Below are positions 37,384 to 46,521 of a DNA stretch of 64,000 nt, piece by piece (within the stretch, counting starts at the first letter, position 1; each line of letters starts with the position of its first letter). The stretch is from CALLPQ01 sp039819545 (GTDB lineage Bacteria; Pseudomonadota; Alphaproteobacteria; Caulobacterales; Parvularculaceae). The position numbers and the translations under genes are program-made. Where the stretch lies: the NCBI GenBank assembly GCA_039819545.1, contig JBCBRS010000006.1:1-64000 (forward strand). Direction: 5' to 3'. Below the pieces are notes generated by a model. The model did not search any database, was not told where the DNA came from, and saw only the letters and a program-made list of their open reading frames with translations.

Positions 37384-38151
37384 TTATTGATCAGCCCACT
37401 GTTCAAGGGCTTGCATATTGTCAATGATTAGACCCGGGTAATGCCGGGTAACGGTTTCGTTGCGGATCAGGCAGGCAACGGTTTCAGCCACCTCATTTTC
37501 TTCAACGCCAACGGCGTCCGCAATCTCGCGATGACGCGGAAGGACTGCAATTGACCAGATGCCATTGAGATCGTTGCGTTCCACAAGAGAAAGAAGATGC
37601 TCGCAGATGCGCGCTTGCGGTGAGCGAGCCGCAATACCCACACCATATCTTGCGCGGACGACCTCGCCCGCCAGAAACGGAAGCAACGCTTTTGTGAGAG
37701 AGGGGCGCGCCTGAATTAGCTTTGTAAGGGCGTCTGCCTCAATAACCCAGACAGCAACCTCATCACTGGCGGTAACCGTCATGGGGTTGGGCTCACCGCC
37801 TGTTGCCGGTGCAAGGGCCAGAGCAAGCCCGAATGCTTCTCCGCTCTTTATGGTCTCGACAATAATCTCACCCGTGGCGGCATTTGTCCGCGTGATGGTC
37901 AGGGCACCCTTCGCAATGATAAAGACATCAAGCCCGGCACGGTCCGCCGACGACAGTAAGGTTTGGCCGGCGGAATAGGTTCTGAAATCGGCATTAGCCC
38001 CGACGGCGTCGATCACCTTGTGGGGCAATTCAGCAAAGGGCGTGAACCGGCGCAGACCCGTTTGCACCTCCGAAAGATCATCTGTTCGCCGCGGCCCGTC
38101 TTCCCCCTGATCAGGCGTCGGTAAAATAGCGGGTCGGGCGTGTGCGGACAT
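37384..38151 (-). CDS. Crp/Fnr-family transcription regulator
   Basis: This 255-residue protein has a cyclic-nucleotide-binding-like beta-barrel (residues 45-150, FRTYSAGQTLLSS and IKSGEAFGLALALAP). A dimerisation helix and a C-terminal helix-turn-helix follow (LPRHREIADAVGVEENEVAE). Key phosphate-binding residues of Crp (RxSA after GExxGE) are not obvious, so cAMP binding is unsure. It sits just upstream of flp, in the same direction, and divergent from the small CpaC-N-like gene. Control of the pilus locus is a reasonable inference. Confidence 0.8.
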   Translation of the reverse strand: MSAHARPAILPTPDQGEDGPRRTDDLSEVQTGLRRFTPFAELPHKVIDAVGANADFRTYSAGQTLLSSADRAGLDVFIIAKGALTITRTNAATGEIIVETIKSGEAFGLALALAPATGGEPNPMTVTASDEVAVWVIEADALTKLIQARPSLTKALLPFLAGEVVRARYGVGIAARSPQARICEHLLSLVERNDLNGIWSIAVLPRHREIADAVGVEENEVAETVACLIRNETVTRHYPGLIIDNMQALEQWADQ

Positions 38152-38367
38152 CGGGCTGGCTCCTCTTTATCTCAGGGCATACCCGGCGAGCCTTTAATCT
38201 TGGGTAAAGTGAGTCCGAAAAAACCGTGTTCATTTCTTTATGATAGACCCCGCTACAACGCTGATGCGCGCACACGAAAGCCGGACGCATCATTGCCGGG
38301 GTTAGCGTTAAATCTTCTTTGACCTCTTTTGCTTATCGTCTGCCTAAATTCACAAGGAAGACGAACC

Positions 38368-38841
38368 ATGAAAACCGCTCTTATTGCTGTGTTGACAAGC
38401 TTCTTGATCGCACCGACCGCCCTTGCCCAGCAATTGTGGGTGACGATGGATCAAGTTCGTTCCTACACGGTTGATCGCCCCGCCGATTCAATCATTGTCG
38501 GGAACCCCGGTATCGCCGACGTTTCTGTCCAGAACAGCAAGCAGTTTCTGCTCTTTGGGAAGGCTCCCGGCCTGACCAATATCATTGTTCTTGATGAAGA
38601 GGGTGAGACCATCAAAAATCTTCAGGTTCGCGTGAACCCGCCAAGCGCCAACATGCTTGTCTATCATCGCGGATCGGCGCGTACGACCTATAACTGTACC
38701 CGTCATTGCGATGTGGCGCTGACGGTAGGTGATAGTTCCGACGCTTTTGGTCTGGTCAATTCCCAGGTCCAGACAAAGCTTGGCCAGGCAGCCAACGGCG
38801 AAGATGCGCGTGATCTTCAAGAGGGTGAAGAGCGCCAGTAA
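38368..38841 (+). CDS. Small secreted protein with pilus-assembly N-terminal (CpaC-N-like) domain
   Basis: This 157-residue protein has a signal peptide (MKTALIAVLTSFLIAPTALA). Its domain reads SYTVDRPADSIIVGNPGIAD, with FLLFGKAPGLTNIIVLDEEG, and matches the N-terminal domain of CpaC/RcpA (compare the window's own cpaC). Two cysteines follow in YNCTRHCDVAL. The ATG at 38368 has AAGGAAG upstream. It is divergent from the Crp-type gene. A role as an accessory of the secretin is inferred from domain and neighbourhood. A terminator follows. Confidence 0.82.
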   Translation: MKTALIAVLTSFLIAPTALAQQLWVTMDQVRSYTVDRPADSIIVGNPGIADVSVQNSKQFLLFGKAPGLTNIIVLDEEGETIKNLQVRVNPPSANMLVYHRGSARTTYNCTRHCDVALTVGDSSDAFGLVNSQVQTKLGQAANGEDARDLQEGEERQ

Positions 38842-38870
38842 GGCAGCTATCCCCTTTCAGTCCATTCCAA

Positions 38871-38899
38871 AAGGCCCGCCGCGCGCGGGTCTTTTTTAT
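38871..38899. terminator. Terminator between convergent genes
   Basis: A nine-pair stem (one G-T pair) links AAGGCCCGC at 38871-38879 with GCGGGTCTT at 38885-38893. Six T follow on the plus strand and AAAA precedes it. It probably ends the small secreted protein gene and may also act for the ligase gene ending at 38908. Confidence 0.7.
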
Positions 38900-38907
38900 A
38901 GGCGATC

Positions 38908-40065
38908 CTACTCTGTATAAAAATGATAGATCTGTGGGCGTTCGGGTACCGCGAGCTTGCCCCGTGAAAAACGATCAATTTCCCGCGCGATAGCCTCATT
39001 GGGCGCGATACCGGGTTTCAAATAGATATCCGCAACCAACCGGTTTGCCCCATTGCGCGCCTCCGCCACATGAACGGTGCACCGCGCGACCCGGTCATGG
39101 TCGCTGATCACGGCTGCAATCCAGTCGGGGAAAACATTAATCGCGCCAATCTGCACGGCGCCATCGCGTCGCCCGCCAAGGGTAAAGCCGCGATCCCCTT
39201 CCCAAATGAGATGATCCATAACGTCGACAATGACCGCGTGGCCCACAGGTAAATGTCGTCTCAACCCCTCATCACCAGGATCAAAATGATCAAACAGCGC
39301 ATAACGATCCGTAGAGGAATCACGCCAGCCCACAATACCGGTCTGCGTCGAGCCGTAAAACTCCCGCAACACGCCAATGCCCTTGCGCCGCATATCGGCG
39401 GCAAGTTCGCGGGACATAACCTCACCGAAGGTGACGCCCATGGTGTTGTCGGGCGCACTAATCCCCTCCCGGATCATGTAGGACCAGACAGATGGGGTGG
39501 CCACGACCACATCGCCAAAGGCAAGCGCCTGTGTGAGGTCTTCGGGCACCATCGTGCGCCCGTCAATCACGTCTATGGCCTGTAATTTTGGCACAAGGAT
39601 CGTGACGCAAAACCCCATGAGGCTGTGGGGAGAGACAAGCGAGATCATGCGCCGGCGTCCCTGTAACAGGCTCGCCACGGCGGCAGCGTCTTGAAACAGA
39701 CTGTCGGCGCGGTGCGCATAGGTCACGCTTGCCTTACCGCGTCCCGCCGGCCTGAACACCAGTTGCAACAGCGATTGGCTAAGATGGTCGGTTACGGCGC
39801 TGGCCCAATCCCTCACCGGTGCCTCTGGCTCCATCAAAGCAACCCGCTCGCGATCCAAAGCAAAAAAAACACAGAATGCATCGATACACTGAGTAATCAG
39901 CGCTGGGTCCAGATCAGCACCGGCGGTACCCAAAGAGAAATCCGCCGCCCAGTCCTGCTCTTGAATGCGGGTGCGGTTTGATGGGTCAGAGCGCATCAAT
40001 TCATCAAGGACAAGGCCCTTAATCACCCGGCTCACATCCGCCTCGGTCAAGGTAAAGGCTCGCAT
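38908..40065 (-). CDS. ANL-superfamily adenylate-forming ligase (PYP-type 4-coumarate:CoA ligase-like)
   Basis: This 385-residue enzyme is shorter than common acyl-CoA ligases. The ANL core is visible: the adenine/acyl motif YGSTQTGIVGWR (residues ~230-245), then GDRGFTLGGRRDGAVQIGAINVFP (hinge with GRRD and QIGAINVFP) and a C-terminal RGKLAVPERPQIY segment with a Lys as in A10. The N-terminal helical part (EADVSRVIKGLVLDELMRSD) matches small ligases annotated as 4-coumarate:CoA ligase of photoactive yellow protein activation; this narrower call is tentative. No yellow protein gene is in the window. The ATG at 40065 overlaps the pabC stop (TGATG), so it is coupled to the pab genes. Confidence 0.65.
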   Translation of the reverse strand: MRAFTLTEADVSRVIKGLVLDELMRSDPSNRTRIQEQDWAADFSLGTAGADLDPALITQCIDAFCVFFALDRERVALMEPEAPVRDWASAVTDHLSQSLLQLVFRPAGRGKASVTYAHRADSLFQDAAAVASLLQGRRRMISLVSPHSLMGFCVTILVPKLQAIDVIDGRTMVPEDLTQALAFGDVVVATPSVWSYMIREGISAPDNTMGVTFGEVMSRELAADMRRKGIGVLREFYGSTQTGIVGWRDSSTDRYALFDHFDPGDEGLRRHLPVGHAVIVDVMDHLIWEGDRGFTLGGRRDGAVQIGAINVFPDWIAAVISDHDRVARCTVHVAEARNGANRLVADIYLKPGIAPNEAIAREIDRFSRGKLAVPERPQIYHFYTE

Positions 40066-40916
40066 CAAAAGGCTCGCTTCTCTTCAGCGTCACACGCGCG
40101 CGCAAAGCCCGCTTTTAACACGCGAAAAATAGCGTGCTCGCTGGCATCGGCGCCTGCAACCAATCCATGCAGGCTGTTGGTGAAAAAGACAAAACCTTCC
40201 TTCAGCATGGCGGGCGTAAGACTTGTCTCGCGCACCATGATGCCCGCCTCTTTAGCCAATGAGAGCACGGTTGCCCGCGTGATCCCCGGCAACGCGCCAT
40301 CGCTTACCGGCGGCGTCAAAAGCACCGACGCGCCCACACCCGCCTTAGCCTGATCCATGATCACAAAGAGGGTGGACCGGCTACCGCATACCGCCTTGCC
40401 ATGCTCATTGAGCATGACCGCTTCTTCGCAATCGTTTGCAGCAGCGGCATTGGCGGCGAGGGTATTATCAAGATAGCCGAGGGTTTTCAGGCGCGACGTG
40501 CGCGCAAAACTTGGCCGAACAATCGTCGAAAGATGCCAGCGCCAGTGGGTTTGACGGGCGGGCATGGGCGCAACAGACACCAGCACCGTGGGCGGTGCCC
40601 CCGGATCAAACAGGAGACCGCGTTTCCCCTGGCCCCGGGTCACCGTTATCCGCCCCGCCGCATCACCCTGTTGCAAGGTGTTCTGCGTCGCCAACGCGTC
40701 AAAAATTTCGGCAAATGCCGAGGTCTCACCCCTAAATCTGATGGAAAGCTCCGCACAGGCCTCGTTAAGCCGATCCAGATGAGCCTGCAAAAAAATCGCA
40801 CGGCCCGATCTCACCATCAGGGTTTCAAAAACGCCGTCGGCGAGGAGAAAGCCCCGATCCCGGCTGTCGATCAGCGGCCCGTGTTCATGATAATCGCCAT
40901 TCAGATAAACGGTCAT
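40065..40916 (-). CDS. pabC: Aminodeoxychorismate lyase (class IV aminotransferase fold)
   Basis: PabC splits 4-amino-4-deoxychorismate into 4-aminobenzoate and pyruvate. The PLP lysine is in RLKTLGYLDNTLA. The family motifs MTVYLNGD, RDRGFLLADGVFETL, LPGITRATVLSLA and GFVFFTNSLHGL are present. Branched-chain aminotransferases share the fold, but the pabB-pabA neighbours favour the lyase. The ATG at 40916 overlaps the pabA stop as ATGA. Length is 283 residues. Confidence 0.82.
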   Translation of the reverse strand: MTVYLNGDYHEHGPLIDSRDRGFLLADGVFETLMVRSGRAIFLQAHLDRLNEACAELSIRFRGETSAFAEIFDALATQNTLQQGDAAGRITVTRGQGKRGLLFDPGAPPTVLVSVAPMPARQTHWRWHLSTIVRPSFARTSRLKTLGYLDNTLAANAAAANDCEEAVMLNEHGKAVCGSRSTLFVIMDQAKAGVGASVLLTPPVSDGALPGITRATVLSLAKEAGIMVRETSLTPAMLKEGFVFFTNSLHGLVAGADASEHAIFRVLKAGFARACDAEEKRAF

Positions 40917-41506
40917 AGGGCCGCCGCCTCGCGGGCATGCGTGTAACACTGCGCCGTAAACCACCGGATCATCGTGAGGCCGTGGGGCGTCAGTATGGAC
41001 TCCGGATGAAACTGAACCCCGAACCAGGGCCATTCGCGATGACGCACGCCCATCAACTCACCCTCGGACGATTGGGCAATCGGGATCAGCGGTGAATGAT
41101 CCGCCTGCACACTAATTAAGGAATGATAACGCCCCACAATGACCGGGTTTGGCAAACCGGTAAACACCGCCTCCCCTGTGTGGTGGATTTCACTCGCCTG
41201 ACCATGGAGGGGGCGGACCGCACCCTTCGTCTGACCGCCAAAATGTTCCACGATACACTGATGACCGAGACATACACCGAGAACCGGCACACTGGGCGGT
41301 AACGCCGCCAAAAGGGAGAGACATATGCCCGCCTGCGCCGGTGCTTTTGGTCCCGGTGACAGAATGACACCAGCAGGTTCTAGCGCAACACACGCCTTCA
41401 CAGACAACGCGTCATGGCGCACAACCTTTGGCTCCCCACCGGACAAAAACACATATCGAGATAGATTGTACACAAATGAATCGTAATTATCGATAATCAA
41501 AATCAT
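40913..41506 (-). CDS. pabA: Aminodeoxychorismate synthase, glutamine amidotransferase subunit
   Basis: PabA supplies ammonia from glutamine to PabB; in many bacteria it also serves anthranilate synthase. The 197-residue class I amidotransferase has ILIIDNYDSFVYNL, the nucleophile loop GVCLGHQCI and the His-Glu pair in QFHPESI. The ATG at 41506 overlaps the pabB stop as ATGA; a GTG three codons upstream is less likely. It lies between pabB and pabC in a coupled operon. Confidence 0.9.
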   Translation of the reverse strand: MILIIDNYDSFVYNLSRYVFLSGGEPKVVRHDALSVKACVALEPAGVILSPGPKAPAQAGICLSLLAALPPSVPVLGVCLGHQCIVEHFGGQTKGAVRPLHGQASEIHHTGEAVFTGLPNPVIVGRYHSLISVQADHSPLIPIAQSSEGELMGVRHREWPWFGVQFHPESILTPHGLTMIRWFTAQCYTHAREAAAL

Positions 41507-43023
41507 GCCGGCCACCCCCCTGGCGCCGCTCGCGGTGACGCAGCCGAATGATCCGGTGGGAGGGTCGCCGACAGGCCTGTTGATAACCCAAGCGCCTTCA
41601 GAACTGTTTCCTCATATTCTGCCGCAGGGTTAGAGTTAAGCGTAATGCCCCCACCTACCGGCATGGTAAGCCGACAAGCCCCGTCTTCGCCAAGCTGATC
41701 TATCATCATTGTACGGATCGCGACAGAAAAATCACTGGACCCGTCATGGTTCATGTAGCCAATCGCCCCGCAATAGGGCCCGCGGCCTATTTTTTCACGC
41801 GCGGCAATCACCGTCATGGCCTCAATCTTCGGGGCACCGGTGATGGACCCACATGGAAAGAGCGCGGCCAACGCATCAAAACTGTCAAGCCCGGGCTCTA
41901 ACGTACCCGAAATGCGCGAGACAAGATGATGCACATAAGTCAGTGATAAAATCGCACAGATATCATCTTCGCGCACACTTTCCGGCAGGCATACCCGCGA
42001 AAGATCATTGCGTAAAAGATCGGCGATCATGATATTCTCTGCCCGGTCTTTTTCGCTCGTGCGAAGCGCATCTGCCAGCGCTGCGTCTGCCTCGGGTGTT
42101 TTCCCCCGCGCGATCGTCCCTTTGATCGGCTCAACCCGTACGTCAAGCTGATTATCACCCTTCCGGCGGGTACAGAAAAAACGCTCCGGCGAATTGGAAA
42201 GGATTATTCCCTTCGCCCCCTGTAGAAAGGCCGCATGGGCCGCATCAGTTTTCGCGACGGTGCGGCCATAGACGGCAAACGCCGCCTCAAACGCAGTCCC
42301 GTGCACCGCTGCCGCACGCATGGCGATTTGCCTCGTAATATTTGCCTGAAAGATATCACCGCGCAGAATAGCATCGCGGGTGGCGTTCACCGCCTCCATA
42401 AACGTTGCGCGCGAGAAATTGCACTGGCTATCGGTGAGCAAAAAGGGATCGCCCTGCGACGTGTCCCGTTCATCCTTGTCGCGTGCGCTATCGGATTGAT
42501 CCGTTTCCAGATCAAGGCGGTTTACAAGGGCACCAATGGCAGTTTTGGATACGCCATGGACCAGCACCCGCTTTTTCTGGCGGTCAAACGCGGCAACCGC
42601 CTCATAAGCGCCAAAACACACATCGGGCAAATCAAACGGCGATGGCGGTATCACGAGGCTGGGCTCGAACACCGCGGCGGCCTCATAGCCCATGAACCCG
42701 GCAAGGCCATAGGTAAAGGGCGGGGTATCCGGCGGCGATAGCGATGCTGAAACCGTGCTGGTGGCTGCCTCCATCGCCGACGCGCGCAAAGCATCCTGAA
42801 GCTGCCGGAGGGCCGCCACAAGCGACAGCGATGTTTTGGCGCCATTGATGAAGACCACGCCGCTTTGAAGGGTCACCTCGCTTGTCGGCGCCGCCACAAT
42901 AAACGACCACCGGGCCGAGGCCCGGCCCTCCCCGCCATGGAACAAATGTGCGCCGGGCTCACCCACGAGGGGAGCAAAAGCATAGGCTGGCGCACACCAA
43001 TCGAGACTCAAAGGGTCAGTCAC
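41503..43023 (-). CDS. pabB: Aminodeoxychorismate synthase, component I
   Basis: PabB aminates chorismate to 4-amino-4-deoxychorismate. The chorismate-binding domain has EPIKGTIARG, where the Lys of PIKGT marks PabB as opposed to anthranilate synthase (PLAGT). It also has ENIMIADLLRNDLSRVC, SITGAPKIEAM and YCGAIGY. The N-terminal TrpE-like domain precedes it. Start is a GTG at 43023, without a strong ribosome site. Length is 506 residues. It heads the pabB-pabA-pabC-ligase operon. Confidence 0.9.
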   Translation of the reverse strand: MTDPLSLDWCAPAYAFAPLVGEPGAHLFHGGEGRASARWSFIVAAPTSEVTLQSGVVFINGAKTSLSLVAALRQLQDALRASAMEAATSTVSASLSPPDTPPFTYGLAGFMGYEAAAVFEPSLVIPPSPFDLPDVCFGAYEAVAAFDRQKKRVLVHGVSKTAIGALVNRLDLETDQSDSARDKDERDTSQGDPFLLTDSQCNFSRATFMEAVNATRDAILRGDIFQANITRQIAMRAAAVHGTAFEAAFAVYGRTVAKTDAAHAAFLQGAKGIILSNSPERFFCTRRKGDNQLDVRVEPIKGTIARGKTPEADAALADALRTSEKDRAENIMIADLLRNDLSRVCLPESVREDDICAILSLTYVHHLVSRISGTLEPGLDSFDALAALFPCGSITGAPKIEAMTVIAAREKIGRGPYCGAIGYMNHDGSSDFSVAIRTMMIDQLGEDGACRLTMPVGGGITLNSNPAAEYEETVLKALGLSTGLSATLPPDHSAASPRAAPGGWPA

Positions 43024-43199
43024 CGTGGCTCACTTTCACCGCGCGTTGCCGCGCACAACGGCGCCCATCCCGGCATAATAGCCATGGGCGGCGAACCCTT
43101 TTATAAGCCTGTTGCGTGAAAATAGGCATTGGCAATTGGTGATTTCCACAGAGTTCTGTGGGCGTCATCCCTGTGCCGATCAGGAGTTTTGACCGTACC

Positions 43200-44321
43200 A
43201 TGACAACGCCCAAACCCACCCTTGCGACCATGACCGAAAATGGCCCGGCGCAGATTTTTTTCAGTCTCGCACTCGCTGTCCTCATCGGGTTCATTATTCA
43301 TGTGGGGCGCGGCGTCCTGATCCCCTTTGTGATCGCCGCCTTCCTGTGCTTTCTGATTTACACCTTGCGCCAGCAAATGTCGCGTCTGCCCGGGGTGGGG
43401 CGCCATCTGCCCAACTGGTTTTGCTATCTGATGGCCTTCGCCGTCATTATTGCCGGGTTTATGTTTTTTATCGCAATCATTCGCGATAATGTGGGCGATG
43501 TCCTGCGCAAATGGCCAGCCTATGAAGAGCAGTTTTCGGGCTTTGCGGCGAGTGCCATCACCTGGATCCAGGCGCAGGAGTTTCTCCCCACCGAATTTGC
43601 GGGCGGTGTGCAGGAGATTCAAAACACGGCGCTCGGTATGATCACGCCAATTCTGCGCCAGGCACTTGGCTCCGTGGGCGGGATCACGGCCAATCTGCTA
43701 ACCCTCGGGACGGTTTTGTTTTACACCGCTTTCATGTTGCTGGAGAGAGGTCGGATTTTCAATAAAATCAGTCTTTTGAGTAAAAATGATCGCCAACGTC
43801 TCGCAGTCAATGAAACCATTGCCGACATTGGCGGACTGGTGCGCCAATATATTACCGTGAAGACCCTCACCAATCTGGTGACCGCAATTGTCAGCTATCT
43901 GATCATGCGTGCCTTTGGTCTCGATTTCCCGGAATTCTGGGCGCTACTCATCTTTGTGTTCAACTATATCCCGATTTTTGGGGCCGCGCTGGCGATCACC
44001 ATGCCGGTCCTCCTGATGGTTGTGCAAACCGGTGGCGGGCCCGTGCGCGCGCTGTTTATGCTGGGGGCCATGGTCGGTGCCGAGCAAGTCATGAGTTCAG
44101 TGATCGAACCCCGGCTTATCGGCAAGACCCTGAACCTATCACCCCTGGTGATCCTGTTTTCCCTTGCTGTCTGGGGCTCGCTCTGGGGTTTTACCGGTGT
44201 CCTCCTCAGCATACCGATGACCATTACCCTGATGCTGATCCTGACCCAGTTTGACGCCACCCGCCCGATCGCCATTATGATGTCAGAAAGCGGAGAGATT
44301 GCTGACCTTAAGCACGAGTAG
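43200..44321 (+). CDS. AI-2E family transporter (YdgG/PerM type)
   Basis: This 373-residue membrane protein has the AI-2E family layout: two helices at the N-terminus (LALAVLIGFIIHVGRGVLIP and the next), a periplasmic segment, then a block of five helices. It contains FPEFWALLIFVFNYIPIFGA and SVIEPRLIGKTLNLSPLVIL, the strongest family motifs. Substrates are uncertain for most members. The ATG at 43200 has AGGAG upstream; the 14 codons before it start with GTG and are not hydrophobic. It is convergent with rpoD, with a shortened repeat copy in between. Confidence 0.85.
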   Translation: MTTPKPTLATMTENGPAQIFFSLALAVLIGFIIHVGRGVLIPFVIAAFLCFLIYTLRQQMSRLPGVGRHLPNWFCYLMAFAVIIAGFMFFIAIIRDNVGDVLRKWPAYEEQFSGFAASAITWIQAQEFLPTEFAGGVQEIQNTALGMITPILRQALGSVGGITANLLTLGTVLFYTAFMLLERGRIFNKISLLSKNDRQRLAVNETIADIGGLVRQYITVKTLTNLVTAIVSYLIMRAFGLDFPEFWALLIFVFNYIPIFGAALAITMPVLLMVVQTGGGPVRALFMLGAMVGAEQVMSSVIEPRLIGKTLNLSPLVILFSLAVWGSLWGFTGVLLSIPMTITLMLILTQFDATRPIAIMMSESGEIADLKHE

Positions 44322-44360
44322 AAAGTGGACAAAATGCCCTGCGGGACATCTCGCAAACTG

Positions 44361-44405
44361 GAGCGCGTTCACAAAAAGTGTCGTCACGGTTTTTGGGTTC
44401 GCACT
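44361..44405. repeat. 127 bp dispersed repeat, shortened copy
   Basis: The stretch AGCGCGTTCACAAAAAGTGT followed by GTCAC and GGGTTCGCACTCTA matches the first half of the repeats at 201-328 and 51078-51203 with an internal deletion. The hairpin end is missing. It lies in the 84-base gap between the convergent 3' ends of the AI-2E gene and rpoD. Confidence 0.6.
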
Positions 44406-46382
44406 CTAATTATCCAGGAATGAACGCAATTTCCGTGAGCGGCTTGGATGTTTCAACTTGCGCAGGGCTTTCGCCTCAATCTGGCGAATGCGCTCGCGGG
44501 TCACTGAGAATTGCTGGCCCACTTCCTCCAACGTATGATCCGTATTCATCCCAATACCGAATCGCATACGCAGGACGCGCTCTTCACGCGGGGTAAGCGA
44601 GGCAAGAACCCGCGTTGTTGTCTCGCGCAGGTTTGACTGGATCGCCGCGTCAATCGGCAGCACCGTATTTTTATCCTCGATAAAGTCACCGAGGTGAGAA
44701 TCTTCTTCATCCCCGATGGGGGTTTCGAGAGAGATCGGCTCCTTGGCGATTTTCATCACCTTACGGACTTTCTCCAATGGCATGGAGAGTTTGTCGGCAA
44801 GCTCTTCGGGTGTTGGCTCGCGGCCAATTTCGTGAAGCATCTGGCGAGAGGTCCGCACGATCTTGTTGATCGTCTCAATCATATGCACAGGGATACGGAT
44901 GGTGCGCGCCTGATCTGCAATCGACCGGGTGATCGCCTGACGGATCCACCAGGTTGCGTAGGTGGAGAATTTATAGCCGCGGCGATATTCAAACTTATCC
45001 ACCGCCTTCATCAGTCCGATATTGCCTTCCTGGATCAGGTCGAGGAATTGCAAGCCGCGATTGGTGTATTTCTTTGCGATAGAAATTACGAGGCGCAGAT
45101 TGGCCTCGACCATTTCCTTCTTCGCGATTCGCGCTTCGCGTTCGCCTTTTTGAACCGTCTGCACAATGCGGCGGAAGTCGGCGACCGTCAGGCCTGTCTC
45201 CTGCGAGAGGTAGCCGATCTCATCGCGTAGGGCCTGCACCTGGTCACCGGAAGAATTGACGAGGGCCTTCCAGCCGCGCCCGTCCTTGGCACTGATCCGG
45301 TCAAACCATTCGGGGTCGAGTTCATTGCCCAGATATTCGCTCAAAAACTCCTGGCGGTTGACACCATTGGCATCGGCGAGGCGCACGAGTTTGCCCTCCA
45401 AACCAATCAGCCGTCGGTTGATATCATAGAGCTGTTCGACCAGCGCTTCGATCCGCTGATTGTTGAGGCGTACGCCGCGCACCCGCTCGGTGATGTCTTT
45501 TTGCAGCTTCTTGAACCGCCGCGTCTGGGAAGCCGAAAGGTCTTCGCCCTTTAATTGCTCCTCAATCATAATGTCCTGAAGACGGCGCAGTTTTTTGTAG
45601 TCGCCGGAAATCTCATCGAAGGTGCGCATGACACCGTCGCGCAATTCGGCCTCCATGGCTGACAAGGACAGCGCGCCCTCGTCGAAATCCTCCTCATCAT
45701 CGTCGGCGGCTTCTGCGGCTTCGGCTTTTTCGGCTTCTTCCTTGTTGACCCGTTCGGCAACTTCCGGCTGCGTCATATCGGGGCGTGCTTCAGGCCCACC
45801 GCCATAGGTGGCGTCAAGATCAATAATATCGCGCAGCAGGACACGGCCCTCGTTAAGCTCATCGCGCCACACAGTGATGGCCTCAAACGTCAGCGAGGAT
45901 TCACACAGCGAGCGGATCATGGTCTCGCGGCCCGCCTCAATACGTTTGGCAATGGCAATCTCACCCTCGCGGGAGAGAAGCTCTACAGTCCCCATTTCGC
46001 GCAGATACATGCGCACGGGGTCATCGGTCCGGTCATTACCGGAAGAGGTATTAGTGGTGACAACGGCGTTGGACTTTGCGCCCTCCTTGACCGCAACGGC
46101 CTTGGTGTTTGTCTCCTCTTCTTCTTCCTCTTCGTTTTCGGTGACATTAATGCCCATTTCCGACAGGGTCGCCATAATGTCTTCGATCTGTTCGGAGGTG
46201 AATTGCTCCGACGGCAGAACTTCGTTGAGCTCGTCATAAGTGATATAGCCGCGCGCCTTGGCAGCTTTGATCATCTTTTTGACCGCTGCATCACTCAGGT
46301 CGAGGATAGGCGCATCGGCACCATCCGCCGCTGCCTTATCTTTTTTTTCCGCCGTTTTCTTTGTTGCCGCTTTCGTCGCCAT
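44406..46382 (-). CDS. rpoD: RNA polymerase sigma factor RpoD
   Basis: RpoD is the housekeeping sigma factor. The protein shows region 1.1 (MIKAAKARGYITYDELNEVL), region 1.2 (DDPVRMYLREMG), a non-conserved acidic insert, and region 2 with LRLVISIAKKYTNRGLQFLD, IQEGNIGLMKAVDKFEYRRG and YATWWIRQAITRSIADQART. Region 4 is RMRFGIGMNTDHTLEEVGQQ followed by TRERIRQIEAKALRKL. The ATG at 46382 is used (AGGA upstream). Length is 658 residues. dnaG is upstream on the same strand, the classic macromolecular synthesis order. Confidence 0.97.
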   Translation of the reverse strand: MATKAATKKTAEKKDKAAADGADAPILDLSDAAVKKMIKAAKARGYITYDELNEVLPSEQFTSEQIEDIMATLSEMGINVTENEEEEEEETNTKAVAVKEGAKSNAVVTTNTSSGNDRTDDPVRMYLREMGTVELLSREGEIAIAKRIEAGRETMIRSLCESSLTFEAITVWRDELNEGRVLLRDIIDLDATYGGGPEARPDMTQPEVAERVNKEEAEKAEAAEAADDDEEDFDEGALSLSAMEAELRDGVMRTFDEISGDYKKLRRLQDIMIEEQLKGEDLSASQTRRFKKLQKDITERVRGVRLNNQRIEALVEQLYDINRRLIGLEGKLVRLADANGVNRQEFLSEYLGNELDPEWFDRISAKDGRGWKALVNSSGDQVQALRDEIGYLSQETGLTVADFRRIVQTVQKGEREARIAKKEMVEANLRLVISIAKKYTNRGLQFLDLIQEGNIGLMKAVDKFEYRRGYKFSTYATWWIRQAITRSIADQARTIRIPVHMIETINKIVRTSRQMLHEIGREPTPEELADKLSMPLEKVRKVMKIAKEPISLETPIGDEEDSHLGDFIEDKNTVLPIDAAIQSNLRETTTRVLASLTPREERVLRMRFGIGMNTDHTLEEVGQQFSVTRERIRQIEAKALRKLKHPSRSRKLRSFLDN

Positions 46383-46521
46383 GTATTCGATCCTGTCTTC
46401 GTGCCCATTATGGGCAGGGGGCACCGCCGTTCACGCGCGGTCGGTGCCAGATGCTCGCCCGTTTGGTGGCGGGCCCAGCGCCCGCATCGGTTTTATCGGT
46501 GAGGTGTGTGTTACGGTTACC

